Source of the DNA: Halobacteriales archaeon QS_5_70_15
Lineage (GTDB): Archaea; Halobacteriota; Halobacteria; Halobacteriales; Haloarculaceae
Assembly: GCA_003022005.1 (NCBI GenBank)
Contig: PXRQ01000119.1
Coordinates: 8,794 to 29,257, forward strand
Reading direction: 5' to 3'
Length of the DNA stretch: 20,464 bases
The stretch's first letter is position 1. The number at the start of each line of letters is the position of its first letter. A program made the position numbers and the translations under genes. Below are positions 8,378-16,487 of this stretch, piece by piece. The notes beneath the pieces are model-generated. The model had not been told where the DNA came from and searched no databases. It saw nothing but the letters and a program-made list of their open reading frames with translations.

Positions 8378-8933
8378 GAGGGGTCCGTCGGCGACCTGTT
8401 CACCGTCGGGTCGGACCCGAACGCGTCGGGCGGGTCCTACGTCGCCGTCGAGGGGGCAAAGAGCGACGACGAACTCCCGGTTCAGGGCGGGATCGTGGGA
8501 TTCGAGTTCGACGTCGTCCCCGGGATCTACCGGGTGTTCGGCCGGGTCTACACCGCCCGCGGCCACCGCGGGAGCCAGGACACGCTCTGGGTCCGGGTCG
8601 ACGACGGCCGGTGGCGGGTCTGGGAGCGCCTCCGGGCGAGCCGGGGGTTCGAGTGGCGGCGCCTCGACCGGCGGGAGCGCGACGGCCCGGTGACGTTCGA
8701 GTTCGACGGCGGCACCCACACCCTAGAGATCGGCTACCGCGGGGCGGGGGTCCGCCTGGACCGGTTCCTCGTCGCGGCCGGCGGGACGACCCCCGTCTGG
8801 CCGGGGAACGCCGCGGACCGCTGAGAGCCGACCTCCTCGAGAACGACGGGCCGCCGGGGACCGAGTCCGAGATCGGGAACGCCACCGACCGCCGAGGCCC
8901 CGGGGCCGAGGAGGGGCCGCGGTCGGCCGCCGG

Positions 8934-8954
8934 CCTTCCGAGCGGGTCGGAAGG
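8934..8954 (+). terminator. Hairpin after the G8 pseudogene
   Basis: CCTTCCGA (8934-8941) and TCGGAAGG (8947-8954) form a perfect 8-bp stem with a 5-base loop. It lies 110 nt after the pseudogene stop and just before copy E, between convergent genes. No T tract follows, so a terminator role is only possible. Confidence 0.3.
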
Positions 8955-8963
8955 GGTCCGCCG

Positions 8964-9044
8964 TTCGGTCGTTCGTGACGGTCTCTCGACGATCCCGGGT
9001 CGCGTTCGCGATCACCGGCGGAGAACCACGAACGACGGTATCAG
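8964..9044 (-). repeat. Palindromic element copy E (3' end of the 9041 protease)
   Basis: On the minus strand it starts CTGATACCGTCGTTCGTGG, and the opposite arm is CACGAACGACCGAACG; 10 bp pair exactly and the distal end seems to have lost its ATAC. The inner part has CCGCCGGTGATCGC as in copies A and D. The TGA of CTGATAC (9043-9041) is the stop codon of the protease gene. Confidence 0.65.
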
Positions 9045-10149
9045 GCGCTCAGGAGCTCGAACGGCACCGGGGTGAAACAGAGCGCCCCGAGGGCGAACGT
9101 GAGGACGCCGACCGCCATCCGCTTCCGGTCGAGCGGCTCGTCGTAGACGGGGGTCGCCGGGCCGGCCCGTGCGAGCCCGAGCGAGATGAGCCCCCAGAAC
9201 GTCCAGATGAGCACGGAGTCCCGGAGGTCCATCCCCCGGACGAAGTAGAGGTACGCCGAGAGCCCGAACAGCCCGAGCGGGACGAGCGCGGCGAGGGTCT
9301 CCTGGCGGCGGCCGACCATCGCGCGGACCAGGTGGCCGCCGTCGAGCTGGCCGACGGGGATCAGATTGAGGAAGGTGACGAACATCCCGATCCAGCCGCC
9401 GAACACCACCGGGTTCACCGCGAGGGTCGGGTCGGCGTAGCTGAGCGGCTGGCCGGTCAGCCACGAGAGCAGCAGCAGTAGCGGCGGGAAGCCGAACTCG
9501 ATGTTGATCGCGTTCGGGTCGTTGAGCACCGCCTGTGGAACGTCGATGGGCGGGAGATAGAGGCCGATAACCGTGACCACGACGGTGGCGGCCAGGCCCG
9601 CGAGCGGCCCCGCGACGCCGATATCGAACAGGGCCTTCCGGTCGGGGATGCGCCCCTTCATCCGGATGACGGCCCCGAGGGTGCCGATGAACGTCGGGAC
9701 GGGGATGAAGTAGGGGAGGGAGGCCTCGACGTCGTGGTACCGCGAGAGGGCGTAGTGGCCCAGTTCGTGGACGCCGAGCACGCCCATCACCGCGAGCGCG
9801 AACGGCCAGCCGGCCAGTAGATCGAGCGGGCCGTTCACGGGCTCGTAGTACCAGACCGTGCCCGCGAACAGCGTCGTCAGGACGGTCAGCAGGAACGTGA
9901 CGACGTTCAGCCACGGGACGCCGTCGAGCCCGACCGTCCGGGGCTCGGCCACGAGGGCGTGTCTGGTGTTCTCGATCTCGAGTCCCGTGATCGGGTCGGG
10001 CCGGGACTGTGTGACCGTCGTGAGCCGCACCTCGTAGCCGTGTTCGCGGAACAGCGGCCACACCCGCTTCTCGAGGGTGTCGGGTCCGACCAGCGGCTCG
10101 CCGACGTAGACGAGCCGGGGCCATCGGCCGGCGGGTCGCGGGCTCCCAT
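9041..10149 (-). CDS. Site-2 protease-type membrane metallopeptidase (M50 family), probable frameshift near the N-terminus
   Basis: The conserved part reads YVGEPLVGPDTLEKRVWPLFREHGYEVRL-type, then several transmembrane segments. The zinc motif HELGH is encoded at 9755-9769, followed by GPLAG and then NLIPVGQLDGGH, with the LDG Asp ligand encoded near 9332-9349. These are M50 marks; such proteases cut membrane-bound substrates. No start codon fits the main frame near the conserved region; the first upstream in-frame ATG (10333) would add about 75 residues of unlikely composition. An ATG at 10149-10147 lies 22-31 nt after a TATA-like box but is one frame off; adding one C in the CCCC at 10120-10117 would give MGARDPPADGPRLVYVGEPL. 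I therefore infer a one-base loss, or a sequencing error, there. The stop overlaps copy E. The gene is convergent with the G8 pseudogene. Confidence 0.85.
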
Positions 10150-10170
10150 CACCGGGTCGGAGGTGGTCGT

Positions 10171-10180
10171 CGGAGATAAA
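10171..10180 (-). promoter_or_regulatory. TATA-like element of the 9041-10149 protease
   Basis: On the minus strand GGATTTATCT lies 22-31 nt before the ATG at 10149, the spacing expected for a leaderless transcript. It supports that start against the far upstream ATG at 10333. Confidence 0.5.
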
Positions 10181-10377
10181 TCCCCGGACACCGCCCCCCG
10201 GGGTTCCGGTCCGGACCGCGGACGGACCCGTCGGTCGGGACGGTCGGGGTAGGGAGCCGCGCCCGCTCCTGGGCGCGGCGGGCAGGGAGAGAGCGGTTCG
10301 GGGACGGTTCGGACGCGACGAGCAGGGGTACATCCCCTCCCCCCGGGACGTCGCGGGACCGTTCAGGGCGATGAGGT

Positions 10378-10395
10378 GTCGGGCGGGGACCCGAC
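10378..10395 (-). terminator. Possible hairpin downstream of the DUF7123-like gene
   Basis: GTCGGG (10378-10383) and CCCGAC (10390-10395) form a 6-bp stem with a 6-base loop, 18 nt past the stop codon. There is no T tract. Confidence 0.25.
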
Positions 10396-10412
10396 GGGCC
10401 GCGGACCCGAGG

Positions 10413-10664
10413 TCAGGCCGCCTCGACCCGCCACGTCGTCGCGGACGTGTAGGACCACTTCTCGATCTCCAGGTCGGTCGCGGAGTCCCGGAGCTTGACC
10501 ATCAGGGCCCCGATCTCCTTGGGGGAGAGGTCGACGTCGTCGGCGATGAACTTCGATTTGAAGTAGACCTCCCCGTCGGTGGCCCGCTCGCGCAGGTACG
10601 AGAGCAGGCGGCCTTCCTTGTCGTCGGGCGTCGTCTCGGTGGAGGGTTGCTGGGTCGCGCTCAT
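10413..10664 (-). CDS. Small DUF7123-like haloarchaeal protein
   Basis: 83 aa from ATG 10664 (MSATQQPS). The first 16 residues are polar and disordered; then GRLLSYLRERA, GEVYFKSKFIADDVDLSPKEIGALMVKLRD and EIEKWSYTSATTWRVEAA follow. This looks like a compact helical/winged-helix-like domain ending in beta strands, and the pattern matches the haloarchaeal DUF7123 family as I remember it; the function is unknown. An in-frame ATG at 10703 lies upstream but would place the TATA box inside the gene. GAGGTG at about 7 nt before ATG 10664 is a plausible Shine-Dalgarno site. It is transcribed alone: an M50 gene follows after a gap with its own promoter. Confidence 0.82.
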   Translation of the reverse strand: MSATQQPSTETTPDDKEGRLLSYLRERATDGEVYFKSKFIADDVDLSPKEIGALMVKLRDSATDLEIEKWSYTSATTWRVEAA

Positions 10665-10701
10665 CTGTGACACCTCACTCCCCCCTATTCCCTGGACCCG
10701 C

Positions 10702-10708
10702 ATATAAA
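10702..10708 (-). promoter_or_regulatory. TATA box of the DUF7123-like gene
   Basis: TTTATAT on the minus strand, about 38-44 nt before ATG 10664, predicts a start near 10678 and a 10-15 nt leader that would contain GAGGTG. It is the best TATA match in the window. Confidence 0.6.
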
Positions 10709-10934
10709 GCGACGAACCTTGCCGTCGATTCGGGCGATTTCGGCCCGAAATCGCCGTGAAACGTACCTTTCACGAATTCCTCAGAACGCTTCAGACCTTT
10801 TACCAAGGGATATGAGGGCGTAAGAGGTGTAATTATCACCGCATGGGAAAGATCGCGGTTCCCGCGTAATCTCCCGTTGACGGGTTGGAGTCACCAGGGG
10901 TTTCGAGGGGGTCCCGCGCCGCGTGTGCCGCGTG
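10704..10934. other. AT-richer intergenic region with three palindromes and an 8-codon ORF
   Basis: This 230-nt stretch lies upstream of the DUF7123-like gene and downstream of moaE. It contains GGCGATTTCGG and CCGAAATCGCC (10733-10755, perfect 11-bp arms, 1-base centre), CGTGAAA and TTTCACG (10756-10775, perfect 7-bp arms), and GGTGTAATTATCACC (10826-10840, near-perfect and operator-like). A plus-strand ORF of 8 codons (10843-10869, MGKIAVPA) starts just after the last one. Base composition is clearly less G+C rich than the surroundings, which suggests regulatory DNA or a gene remnant. Confidence 0.6.
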
Positions 10935-11741
10935 TCAATCGCGTTCGTGGACCCAGAAGGTCTCCTCGGCGGTCACCTCCTTCTTGAAGATCGGCACCTC
11001 CTCCTTCAGCCGGTCGATGCCGTCCTCGACGGTCCGGAACGCCTCGCGGCGGTGCCCGGCGAGCACCACCACGAAGACGATGTCCTCGCCGTCCGGGATC
11101 ACCCCCGTCCGGTGGTGCATGACCACGTCCAGGACGCCCTCGCGCCCCTCGAGGTCGGCCTCCAGCTCGCGCATCCGGCGCTCGGCGACCCCCTCGTACT
11201 TCTCGAACTCGAGGTACTCGGTCGGGGCGTCGTCCTCGGCGTCCTTCGCGCGGACGCGACCGGTGAAGGTGGCGATGGCCCCGGCCCGGTCGGCACGGGG
11301 GGACTCCTTCACCCGTGCGACGAGCGACTCCAGCGTCTCGTGGCCCTCGACGGCCTCGATGCGGTCGATAGCCGGATCGAGGTCGCCGTCCGGGTCGACG
11401 ACCAGGTGGGCGTCGTCCGACCCCTCGGCCCCCTCCGTGGCGACCTGCGCGATCCGTGCCTCGGGACGGTCGAGCACGAGCGCGTAGTCGTGGTCCGGTG
11501 CGAGCCGGTCGAGGACCTCGTCGACCGTCGTCGCCTCCCCGCGGGCGCGCCACCCCTCCGGGCCGAGTTCGTAGGTCGTCGCCGCGCGCTCCCGCCGAGC
11601 GGCCACGCCGCCGTCGGTCGCACCGCCGTCGGTCGCGCCGCCGGCCTCCCCGCGGACGAGCGCGACGCGACCCTCCAGTCGGCGGACGAGGCGGTCGGCG
11701 AGCGTCCCCGAGCCGGGACCGACGATACCGAGCGTTCGCAT
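10935..11741 (-). CDS. moaE: Molybdopterin synthase catalytic subunit MoaE with a degenerate MobB-like N-terminal domain
   Basis: 268 aa. Residues about 139-264 are MoaE, which transfers sulfur from the MoaD thiocarboxylate to precursor Z to make molybdopterin: AGAIATFTGRVRAKD, YLEFEKYEGVAERRM, VVMHHRTGVIPDGEDIVFV-type blocks, LAGHRREAF and RLKEEVPIFKKE. Lys246 and Lys253/254 correspond to the catalytic lysines of bacterial MoaE. Residues 1-90 resemble the MobB GTPase domain often fused to MoaE in haloarchaea, but the P-loop is GPGSGTLADRL, without the GKT/GKS needed to bind nucleotide. A small GGATDGG repeat is at residues 34-45. ATG 11741 is supported by a weak TATA-like CCTACAAG about 25 nt upstream. 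It is divergent from pyrH. Confidence 0.9.
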   Translation of the reverse strand: MRTLGIVGPGSGTLADRLVRRLEGRVALVRGEAGGATDGGATDGGVAARRERAATTYELGPEGWRARGEATTVDEVLDRLAPDHDYALVLDRPEARIAQVATEGAEGSDDAHLVVDPDGDLDPAIDRIEAVEGHETLESLVARVKESPRADRAGAIATFTGRVRAKDAEDDAPTEYLEFEKYEGVAERRMRELEADLEGREGVLDVVMHHRTGVIPDGEDIVFVVVLAGHRREAFRTVEDGIDRLKEEVPIFKKEVTAEETFWVHERD

Positions 11742-11838
11742 ACCCGAACCTGCGGCCGGCGGCGCTTGTAGGTGTCGCTCGCGGGCGGCCCCGGGGTGAC
11801 ACGGTCGCCCGTTCGCATCGGCGTCCCCCTTTGAGAAC

Positions 11839-11846
11839 GGTTAAAC
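11839..11846 (+). promoter_or_regulatory. TATA-like element of pyrH-lysS
   Basis: GGTTAAAC lies 25-32 nt before the pyrH ATG at 11871, which is the leaderless spacing. It probably drives both pyrH and lysS. Confidence 0.5.
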
Positions 11847-11870
11847 GGCGCCCGGGGTTACACCGTTGCA

Positions 11871-12578
11871 ATGAGAGTCGTCGTCTCCGTCGGCGGGAGC
11901 GTCCTCGCGCCGGACCTCCGCGCGGACCGCGTGCGGGAGTACGCCGAGTGCCTCGAGGCGCTCGCCGACGCCGGACACGAGGTCGCGGCGGTTGTCGGCG
12001 GCGGCGGGGTCGCCAGAGAGTACATCGACACGGCGCGGGAGGTCGGCGCGAACGAGGGACAGTTAGACCAGCTCGGCATCGAGGTGACCCGTATAAACGC
12101 CCGACTGCTGATCGCGGCCCTCCCCGACCGCGCGAACCCGACGCCGTTCGAGGGGTACGAGCCCGCGACCGCCGCGCTCACCCGGGGCGAACTGGTCGTG
12201 ATGGGCGGCCTGGTCCCCGGGCAGACCACCGACGCCGTCGGCGCCGCGCTCGCGGAGTACAGCGAGGCGGACCTGCTCGTCTACGCGACGAGCGTCCCGG
12301 GGGTGTTCGACGCCGATCCGAACGAGGAGGCGGGAGCGACCCGCTACGGGGAGCTGAGCGCGGCCGCCCTCGTCGCGCTGGTCGCCGACGGGGAGTCGCT
12401 CGGCTCCGCGGGATCGAGCGCCCCCATCGACCTGCTGGCCGCCAAGATCGTCCAGCGGTCCGGGCTCCGTACCTACGTCCTCGACGGGTCCAACCCCGAG
12501 CGGGTCCGCCGGGCGGTCGAGACCGGCGAGTTCGAGGGGACCGAGATACGACCGGACGGCACCGACGGGGAGCGGTGA
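11871..12578 (+). CDS. pyrH: Uridylate kinase (UMP kinase)
   Basis: 235 aa, normal for archaeal PyrH. It phosphorylates UMP to UDP with ATP in the cytoplasm and belongs to the amino acid kinase family. The phosphate-binding loop is SVGGSVLAPD (residues 6-15), the glycine loop VVGGGGVAREYID is at about 41-53, the UMP-binding GGLVPGQTTDAVGA follows, and LLVYATSVPGVFDADPNE is the nucleotide-binding segment near the end. ATG 11871 begins the first beta strand directly and follows a TATA-like box. The stop overlaps the lysS GTG by 4 nt (GTGA), so the pair is coupled. Confidence 0.95.
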   Translation: MRVVVSVGGSVLAPDLRADRVREYAECLEALADAGHEVAAVVGGGGVAREYIDTAREVGANEGQLDQLGIEVTRINARLLIAALPDRANPTPFEGYEPATAALTRGELVVMGGLVPGQTTDAVGAALAEYSEADLLVYATSVPGVFDADPNEEAGATRYGELSAAALVALVADGESLGSAGSSAPIDLLAAKIVQRSGLRTYVLDGSNPERVRRAVETGEFEGTEIRPDGTDGER

Positions 12579-14233
12579 CGGGCGTGACGTTCGAGGCCAC
12601 CTCCCCGCACACGCTGAACGAGACCGACCACCGGCGGGCCTTCTGGGCCGACGCCGTCGCCGACGCCATCGAGGCCCGCGAGCCCGCGGAGCCGGTCGTC
12701 ATCAAGGGGGGCATCTCCCCCTCGGGGGTCCCGCACCTGGGGAACATGAACGAGGTGCTCCGTGGCTACTTCGTCGCCGAGGTGCTCCGCGAGCGGGGTC
12801 ACGAGGTCAGGCAGGTGTTCACCGCCGACGACCGCGACCCCCTCCGGAAGCTCCCCCGGACGCTCGCCGACGCCGACGGGAACCTCGTCGATCTCGGGGC
12901 GGTGGACGCGGGCGCGCTCGGTCGGAACCTCGGCCATCCGTACACCGACATCCCGGACCCGTTCGGGGAGGCCGACTCCTACGGCGCGCACTTCACGGAC
13001 CTGATCGAGCGGTCCGCCGAACTGCTCGGCGTGCCCATCGAGGTGGTCTCGACGACCGAACTCTACGAGTCGGGGCGGTTCGACGACGTCGTCCGGCACG
13101 TCCTCGAGCACCGCGAGGAGGCCCGCGAGGTCCTGGCGAACTACCAGGACAAGGTCGGTTCGGACTACGTCCCGTTCAATCCCGTCTGCGAGGCCTGCGG
13201 GAAGATCACCGAGACGGTCCTCTCCGTCGACTTCGACGCCGGAACCGTCGAGTACGAGTGTACCGACATGACGGCCGGCGACCGGGTCATCGAGGGCTGT
13301 AGACACCGCGGGACCGCGACGTTCCGCGAGGGGAAGCTCCCCTGGCGGTTCGAGTGGCCCGCCCAGTGGAAGGTGTTGGAGGTGGACTTCGAGCCGTTCG
13401 GCAAGGACCACGCCGAGGGATCCTGGGTCTCCGGCGAGCACATCGCCGAGGGACTGCTCGGCATCGACGCCCCGCTGCCGATGGTCTACGAGTGGTTCAC
13501 GCTGAACGGCGAGCCGTTCAGTTCCAGCGAGGGGAACGTGATCCTCGTCTCGGAGGTGCTCGAACTGATCGAGCCGGAGGTGCTGCGGTACTTCTTCGCC
13601 AAGAACCCGAAGAAGGCCCGCGACTTCTCCGTCGAGCGCCTCGACCAGCTCGTCGACGAGTTCGACAGGGTGGAACGGCTCTACTTCGGCGAGGAGGAGG
13701 GCGCCGAGGCGGAGACCGCGCTCGCCGAACGGGTCTACCCGTTCGTCGTCGACGACGTTCGGGAAGAGCGGATCCGCATCCCCTACACCTACGCGGCGGT
13801 GCTCGGGATGACCGACGAGCGGGACCTCCGGGTGACGATGGCCGAGCGGGCGGGACACCTCCCGCCGGACGCGTCCGGGCCAGCCCGCGAGGCCGCGCTT
13901 GCCCGGGTGGAACTGGCCCGGACGTGGGCCGAGCGCACGGACAACGAGTACAACTACGAACTCGCCGAGTCGCTCCCGGACGCCGAGTTCGGGGCGGACG
14001 TCGAGGCCGCGCTGGACGACCTCGCGGACTACATCGAGCGCGAGGACCCCGACGACGAGACCCTGCAAGGCGAGATGTACGAAACCGCGCGCCGACACGA
14101 CGCCGACGTGGGCGAGTTCTTCGCGGCGGGCTACCGGCTGTTCCTCGACACCGGGGAGGGCCCCCGGCTCGGACCGTTCCTCGCCGCGCTCGACCAGGAG
14201 TTCGTGCTGCGGCGGTTGCGGCGCGAGGGCTGA
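12575..14233 (+). CDS. lysS: Lysyl-tRNA synthetase, class I
   Basis: 552 aa. It charges tRNA-Lys in the cytoplasm. The class I form is found in most archaea. The HIGH-like motif is PHLGN (residues 53-57) after KGGISPSG, and the KMSKS-like motif is SSSEGN (316-321), both typical of LysRS-I. Cys205/Cys208 (CEACGK), Cys229 and Cys242 form a zinc-type cluster, also family-typical. The C-terminal part (about 385-552) is the helical anticodon-binding region. The start is GTG 12575 in the GTGA overlap with pyrH; a second in-frame GTG at 12584 is possible. No tRNA gene is nearby. Confidence 0.96.
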   Translation: MTGVTFEATSPHTLNETDHRRAFWADAVADAIEAREPAEPVVIKGGISPSGVPHLGNMNEVLRGYFVAEVLRERGHEVRQVFTADDRDPLRKLPRTLADADGNLVDLGAVDAGALGRNLGHPYTDIPDPFGEADSYGAHFTDLIERSAELLGVPIEVVSTTELYESGRFDDVVRHVLEHREEAREVLANYQDKVGSDYVPFNPVCEACGKITETVLSVDFDAGTVEYECTDMTAGDRVIEGCRHRGTATFREGKLPWRFEWPAQWKVLEVDFEPFGKDHAEGSWVSGEHIAEGLLGIDAPLPMVYEWFTLNGEPFSSSEGNVILVSEVLELIEPEVLRYFFAKNPKKARDFSVERLDQLVDEFDRVERLYFGEEEGAEAETALAERVYPFVVDDVREERIRIPYTYAAVLGMTDERDLRVTMAERAGHLPPDASGPAREAALARVELARTWAERTDNEYNYELAESLPDAEFGADVEAALDDLADYIEREDPDDETLQGEMYETARRHDADVGEFFAAGYRLFLDTGEGPRLGPFLAALDQEFVLRRLRREG

Positions 14234-14653
14234 CCGAAGGGAAGCCCTCGAAACGGCGAGCGGCGCAGCCGCGAGCCGGGAGGCCTGCCCCGAGGGGCGA
14301 CCTCGGACAGGCGAGCGGGGAGTGAAACGAATCGTGAGCAGAGGCGAGATCACAGCGAGCGGAGCGAGTGAAACCTCGACGAAGCGAACGCCCCGGTACG
14401 GTGGACGGTGGGCCGGGACTCGAGAGCGTCCCTGCCCCTGACAACCAACGGCTCACGGGTCCGTTCGAGCCTCCTGAAGACACGTGTTCGCAGGTGAGCC
14501 AGCCGGACACGAGACTGAGCGTACGCGACGGACTACCTGCTGAGCACACGACGGCCTTCGAGGTGGAGGCGGTCCGAGTTGCGGGGTGGAGCGACGCCGA
14601 CGAGCGCGAGCGACCCAAAACCGCTTTGACCGTCAGGCCACTCGTTTACGGCA
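14234..14653. other. 420-nt intergenic spacer between lysS and the PDZ protease
   Basis: No convincing gene is seen. The first 150 nt are purine-rich, with repeated GAGCGGAGCGAGTGAAAC-type words (for example 14357-14374) and a small CGAAGGG/CCCTCG inverted repeat right after the lysS stop, both common in haloarchaeal spacers. The last 60 nt contain AAAACCGCTTTGAC (14617-14630), a weak promoter for the gene at 14654. An open frame from 14368 continues out of frame into the protease gene and has no domain. Confidence 0.5.
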
Positions 14654-16438
14654 ATGGTAGACCCCATCGTGCTGGTCCTCGCGGGGGTCGTGCTCTACAC
14701 CGTCGTCGCGACGGTGCTGAAGATGCGCGGCCTCCTCCCGGAGTCGATCCGGATCTCCGGGCCGATCACCACGCTGCACACCCAGCGCGGCCGGGACTTC
14801 CTCGAGTGGCTCTCGGGACCGACGCGCTTCTGGCGGGCGTGGGGGAGCTTCGGCGTCGGCATCGCGCTCGTCGTGATGGTCGGGTCGTTCCTGCTCGTCG
14901 CGTTCGCGGCCGTCCAGGCGGTGACGAACCCACAGCCGACGGCGCTGAACGAGCCCCGGAACGTGCTCGCCATCCCCGGCGTGAACCAGTTCCTGCCGCT
15001 GTCCGCGGCGGTCGAGATCGTCGCCGGGCTGGTCATCGGCCTCGTGGTCCACGAGGGAGGCCACGGGCTGATGTGCCGGGTCGAGGACATCGACATCGAG
15101 TCGCTCGGCCTCGCGTTCCTCGCGTTCATCCCGGTCGGGGCGTTCGTCGAACCCGACGAGGACTCCCGCCGCCGGGCCTCCAGGGGCGGACAGACCCGGA
15201 TGTTCGCGGCGGGGGTCATGAACAACTTCGCGGTCACCGTCCTCGCCTTCGCGCTCCTCTTCGGCCCCGTCGCGGGCTCCATCTCCGTGGTCGCGGGCCT
15301 GCCGATCGGGGGCGTCCTGCCCGGGTCGGCGGCGGGGGACGCCGGGCTCGAACGGGGGGACGTCGTCACCTCGGTGAACGGGATGAACGTCTCGGGAAGC
15401 GAGGAGTTCGACGCCGCGCTCGCGAGCGTCGACGACCGGACCGTCCGCGTGGGGCTGAAGGGGGGTGAGACGGTCGACGTCAGTCGCGAGCTCACGGTCA
15501 CCGGGGCGGCCGCCGGCGCGCCGGCGGCGGTCAACAGCACCATCACGGCCGTCAACGGGACGGCGGTCTACACCGAGAGCGCGTTCCGCGAGGCGGTCGG
15601 AGACCGGTCGGTGGCGTCCCTCGAGGTCCGTGATGGCGGCGAGACCCGGAGCGTCACGACGGCGGTCGGCGCGTACGCGATCCCGATGGAGGGACGGGCG
15701 TTCGCGGCCGCCGGCGCCCCCGTCGGGACGCCCGTGATAGTCACGTCGATCGCCGGGGAGCGGACCGTCGACAACGCGGCGCTCTCCTCGGTTCTCGACG
15801 GGTACGCCCCGGGCGACGAGGTCCGGGTCGTCGGCTACGTCGACGGCGAGCGCCGGACCTGGGACGTCACCCTCCGGTCGCCACCCGACGGCGGCGAGCG
15901 CGCGTTCCTCGGCGTCTCCGTCCAGCCCGGCATCAGCGGCCTCACCGTCGACGACCTCGGCGTCGACGTCTACCCCGCGGGGACGTTCCTCGCGGCGCTC
16001 GGCGGCGGGGGCGGGGAGGGGCCGGATCTGCTCCCCGCCGGCGGCCCCATTCGGCGGGCGTACGTCGCGCTCGTGCTGCCGTTCGCCCGGCTCACCGTTC
16101 CCGGGCTGGGCTACAGCTTCGCCGGGTTCGTCGGCCCCGTCGCGGACTTCTACGAGGTACACGGGGTACTGGGGGCCCTCGGCACGGGTGTGGGGCTGTT
16201 CGTCGCGAACCTGCTGTTCTGGGCGGCCTGGATCAACCTCATCATCGGGCAGTTCAACTGCATCCCCGCCTACCCGCTCGATGGCGGCCACATCCTCCGG
16301 ACGTCGACCGAGACGGTCGTCTCCCGTCTCCCCGTCGAGGACGGCCGGACGGTCACCCGGGTGGTGACGACGACGATCAGCCTCGTGATGCTCAGTGGCG
16401 TGTTCCTGATGGTGTTCGGGCCGCGGCTGCTGACGTAG
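14654..16438 (+). CDS. Membrane-embedded M50 metalloprotease with PDZ domain (site-2 protease family)
   Basis: 594 aa. An N-terminal transmembrane helix (residues about 4-22) is followed by another near 70-95, and by the zinc motif VVHEGGHGL with His133, Glu134 and His137. The GVMNNFAVT segment is the conserved M50 helix. A PDZ domain (about 217-285, with VLPGSAAGDAGLERGDVVTSVNG) is followed by a second PDZ-like beta region to about 425. C-terminal helices carry NCIPAYPLDGGH, with the third zinc ligand Asp543. Such proteases cut anchored transcription factors or clear signal peptides; the substrate here is unknown. ATG 14654 begins the first membrane helix. The gene is convergent with the dehydrogenase, with copy D between them. 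Confidence 0.93.
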   Translation: MVDPIVLVLAGVVLYTVVATVLKMRGLLPESIRISGPITTLHTQRGRDFLEWLSGPTRFWRAWGSFGVGIALVVMVGSFLLVAFAAVQAVTNPQPTALNEPRNVLAIPGVNQFLPLSAAVEIVAGLVIGLVVHEGGHGLMCRVEDIDIESLGLAFLAFIPVGAFVEPDEDSRRRASRGGQTRMFAAGVMNNFAVTVLAFALLFGPVAGSISVVAGLPIGGVLPGSAAGDAGLERGDVVTSVNGMNVSGSEEFDAALASVDDRTVRVGLKGGETVDVSRELTVTGAAAGAPAAVNSTITAVNGTAVYTESAFREAVGDRSVASLEVRDGGETRSVTTAVGAYAIPMEGRAFAAAGAPVGTPVIVTSIAGERTVDNAALSSVLDGYAPGDEVRVVGYVDGERRTWDVTLRSPPDGGERAFLGVSVQPGISGLTVDDLGVDVYPAGTFLAALGGGGGEGPDLLPAGGPIRRAYVALVLPFARLTVPGLGYSFAGFVGPVADFYEVHGVLGALGTGVGLFVANLLFWAAWINLIIGQFNCIPAYPLDGGHILRTSTETVVSRLPVEDGRTVTRVVTTTISLVMLSGVFLMVFGPRLLT

Positions 16439-16487
16439 GAGCGGGTCCGGTCGAGTCCGGCGTTTCGGAACGGCGGGCGTCGACCGG

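Larger units (their letters stand above)
5985..8824 (+). pseudogene. G8-domain / parallel beta-helix surface protein, decayed
   Basis: The order is a G8 domain (about 6012-6420, beginning WSDPDVWEGGSVPDDGTRV and including IDTVRVDGTLAF), a right-handed beta-helix region like that of CEMIP/TMEM2-type proteins (DEVVNHHGYVDVVDSVTYDVFG-type and FGHGGHGF-type segments, about 6467-8000), and a C-terminal carbohydrate-binding-like beta domain (about 8380-8824). G8 proteins are secreted and thought to act on or bind polysaccharides. The start and signal peptide are missing. Lesions: a -1 shift near 6391-6402; a -1 shift in the G7 run 6887-6893; inserted repeat B at 7054-7141; TGA at 7197-7199 where the family has Trp; a -1 shift near 7765-7775; repeat C at 8292-8377, which keeps frame. 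Frames used are 0, 2, 1, 0, 2 (position modulo 3). The final stop is TGA 8822-8824. Confidence 0.85.

Noticed and set aside
9012..10124. 370-aa alternative minus frame over the 9041 protease
   Set aside because: It lacks the HELGH and LDGGH motifs, which lie in the other frame.
12473..14353. 626-aa open frame antisense to lysS
   Set aside because: Shadow of lysS with skewed composition and no promoter.
14368..15468. 366-aa open frame starting in the lysS-protease spacer
   Set aside because: It enters the protease gene in a different frame and shows no domain.
14633..16291. 552-aa open frame antisense to the PDZ protease
   Set aside because: Shadow frame; Asp/Arg-rich with no recognisable fold.
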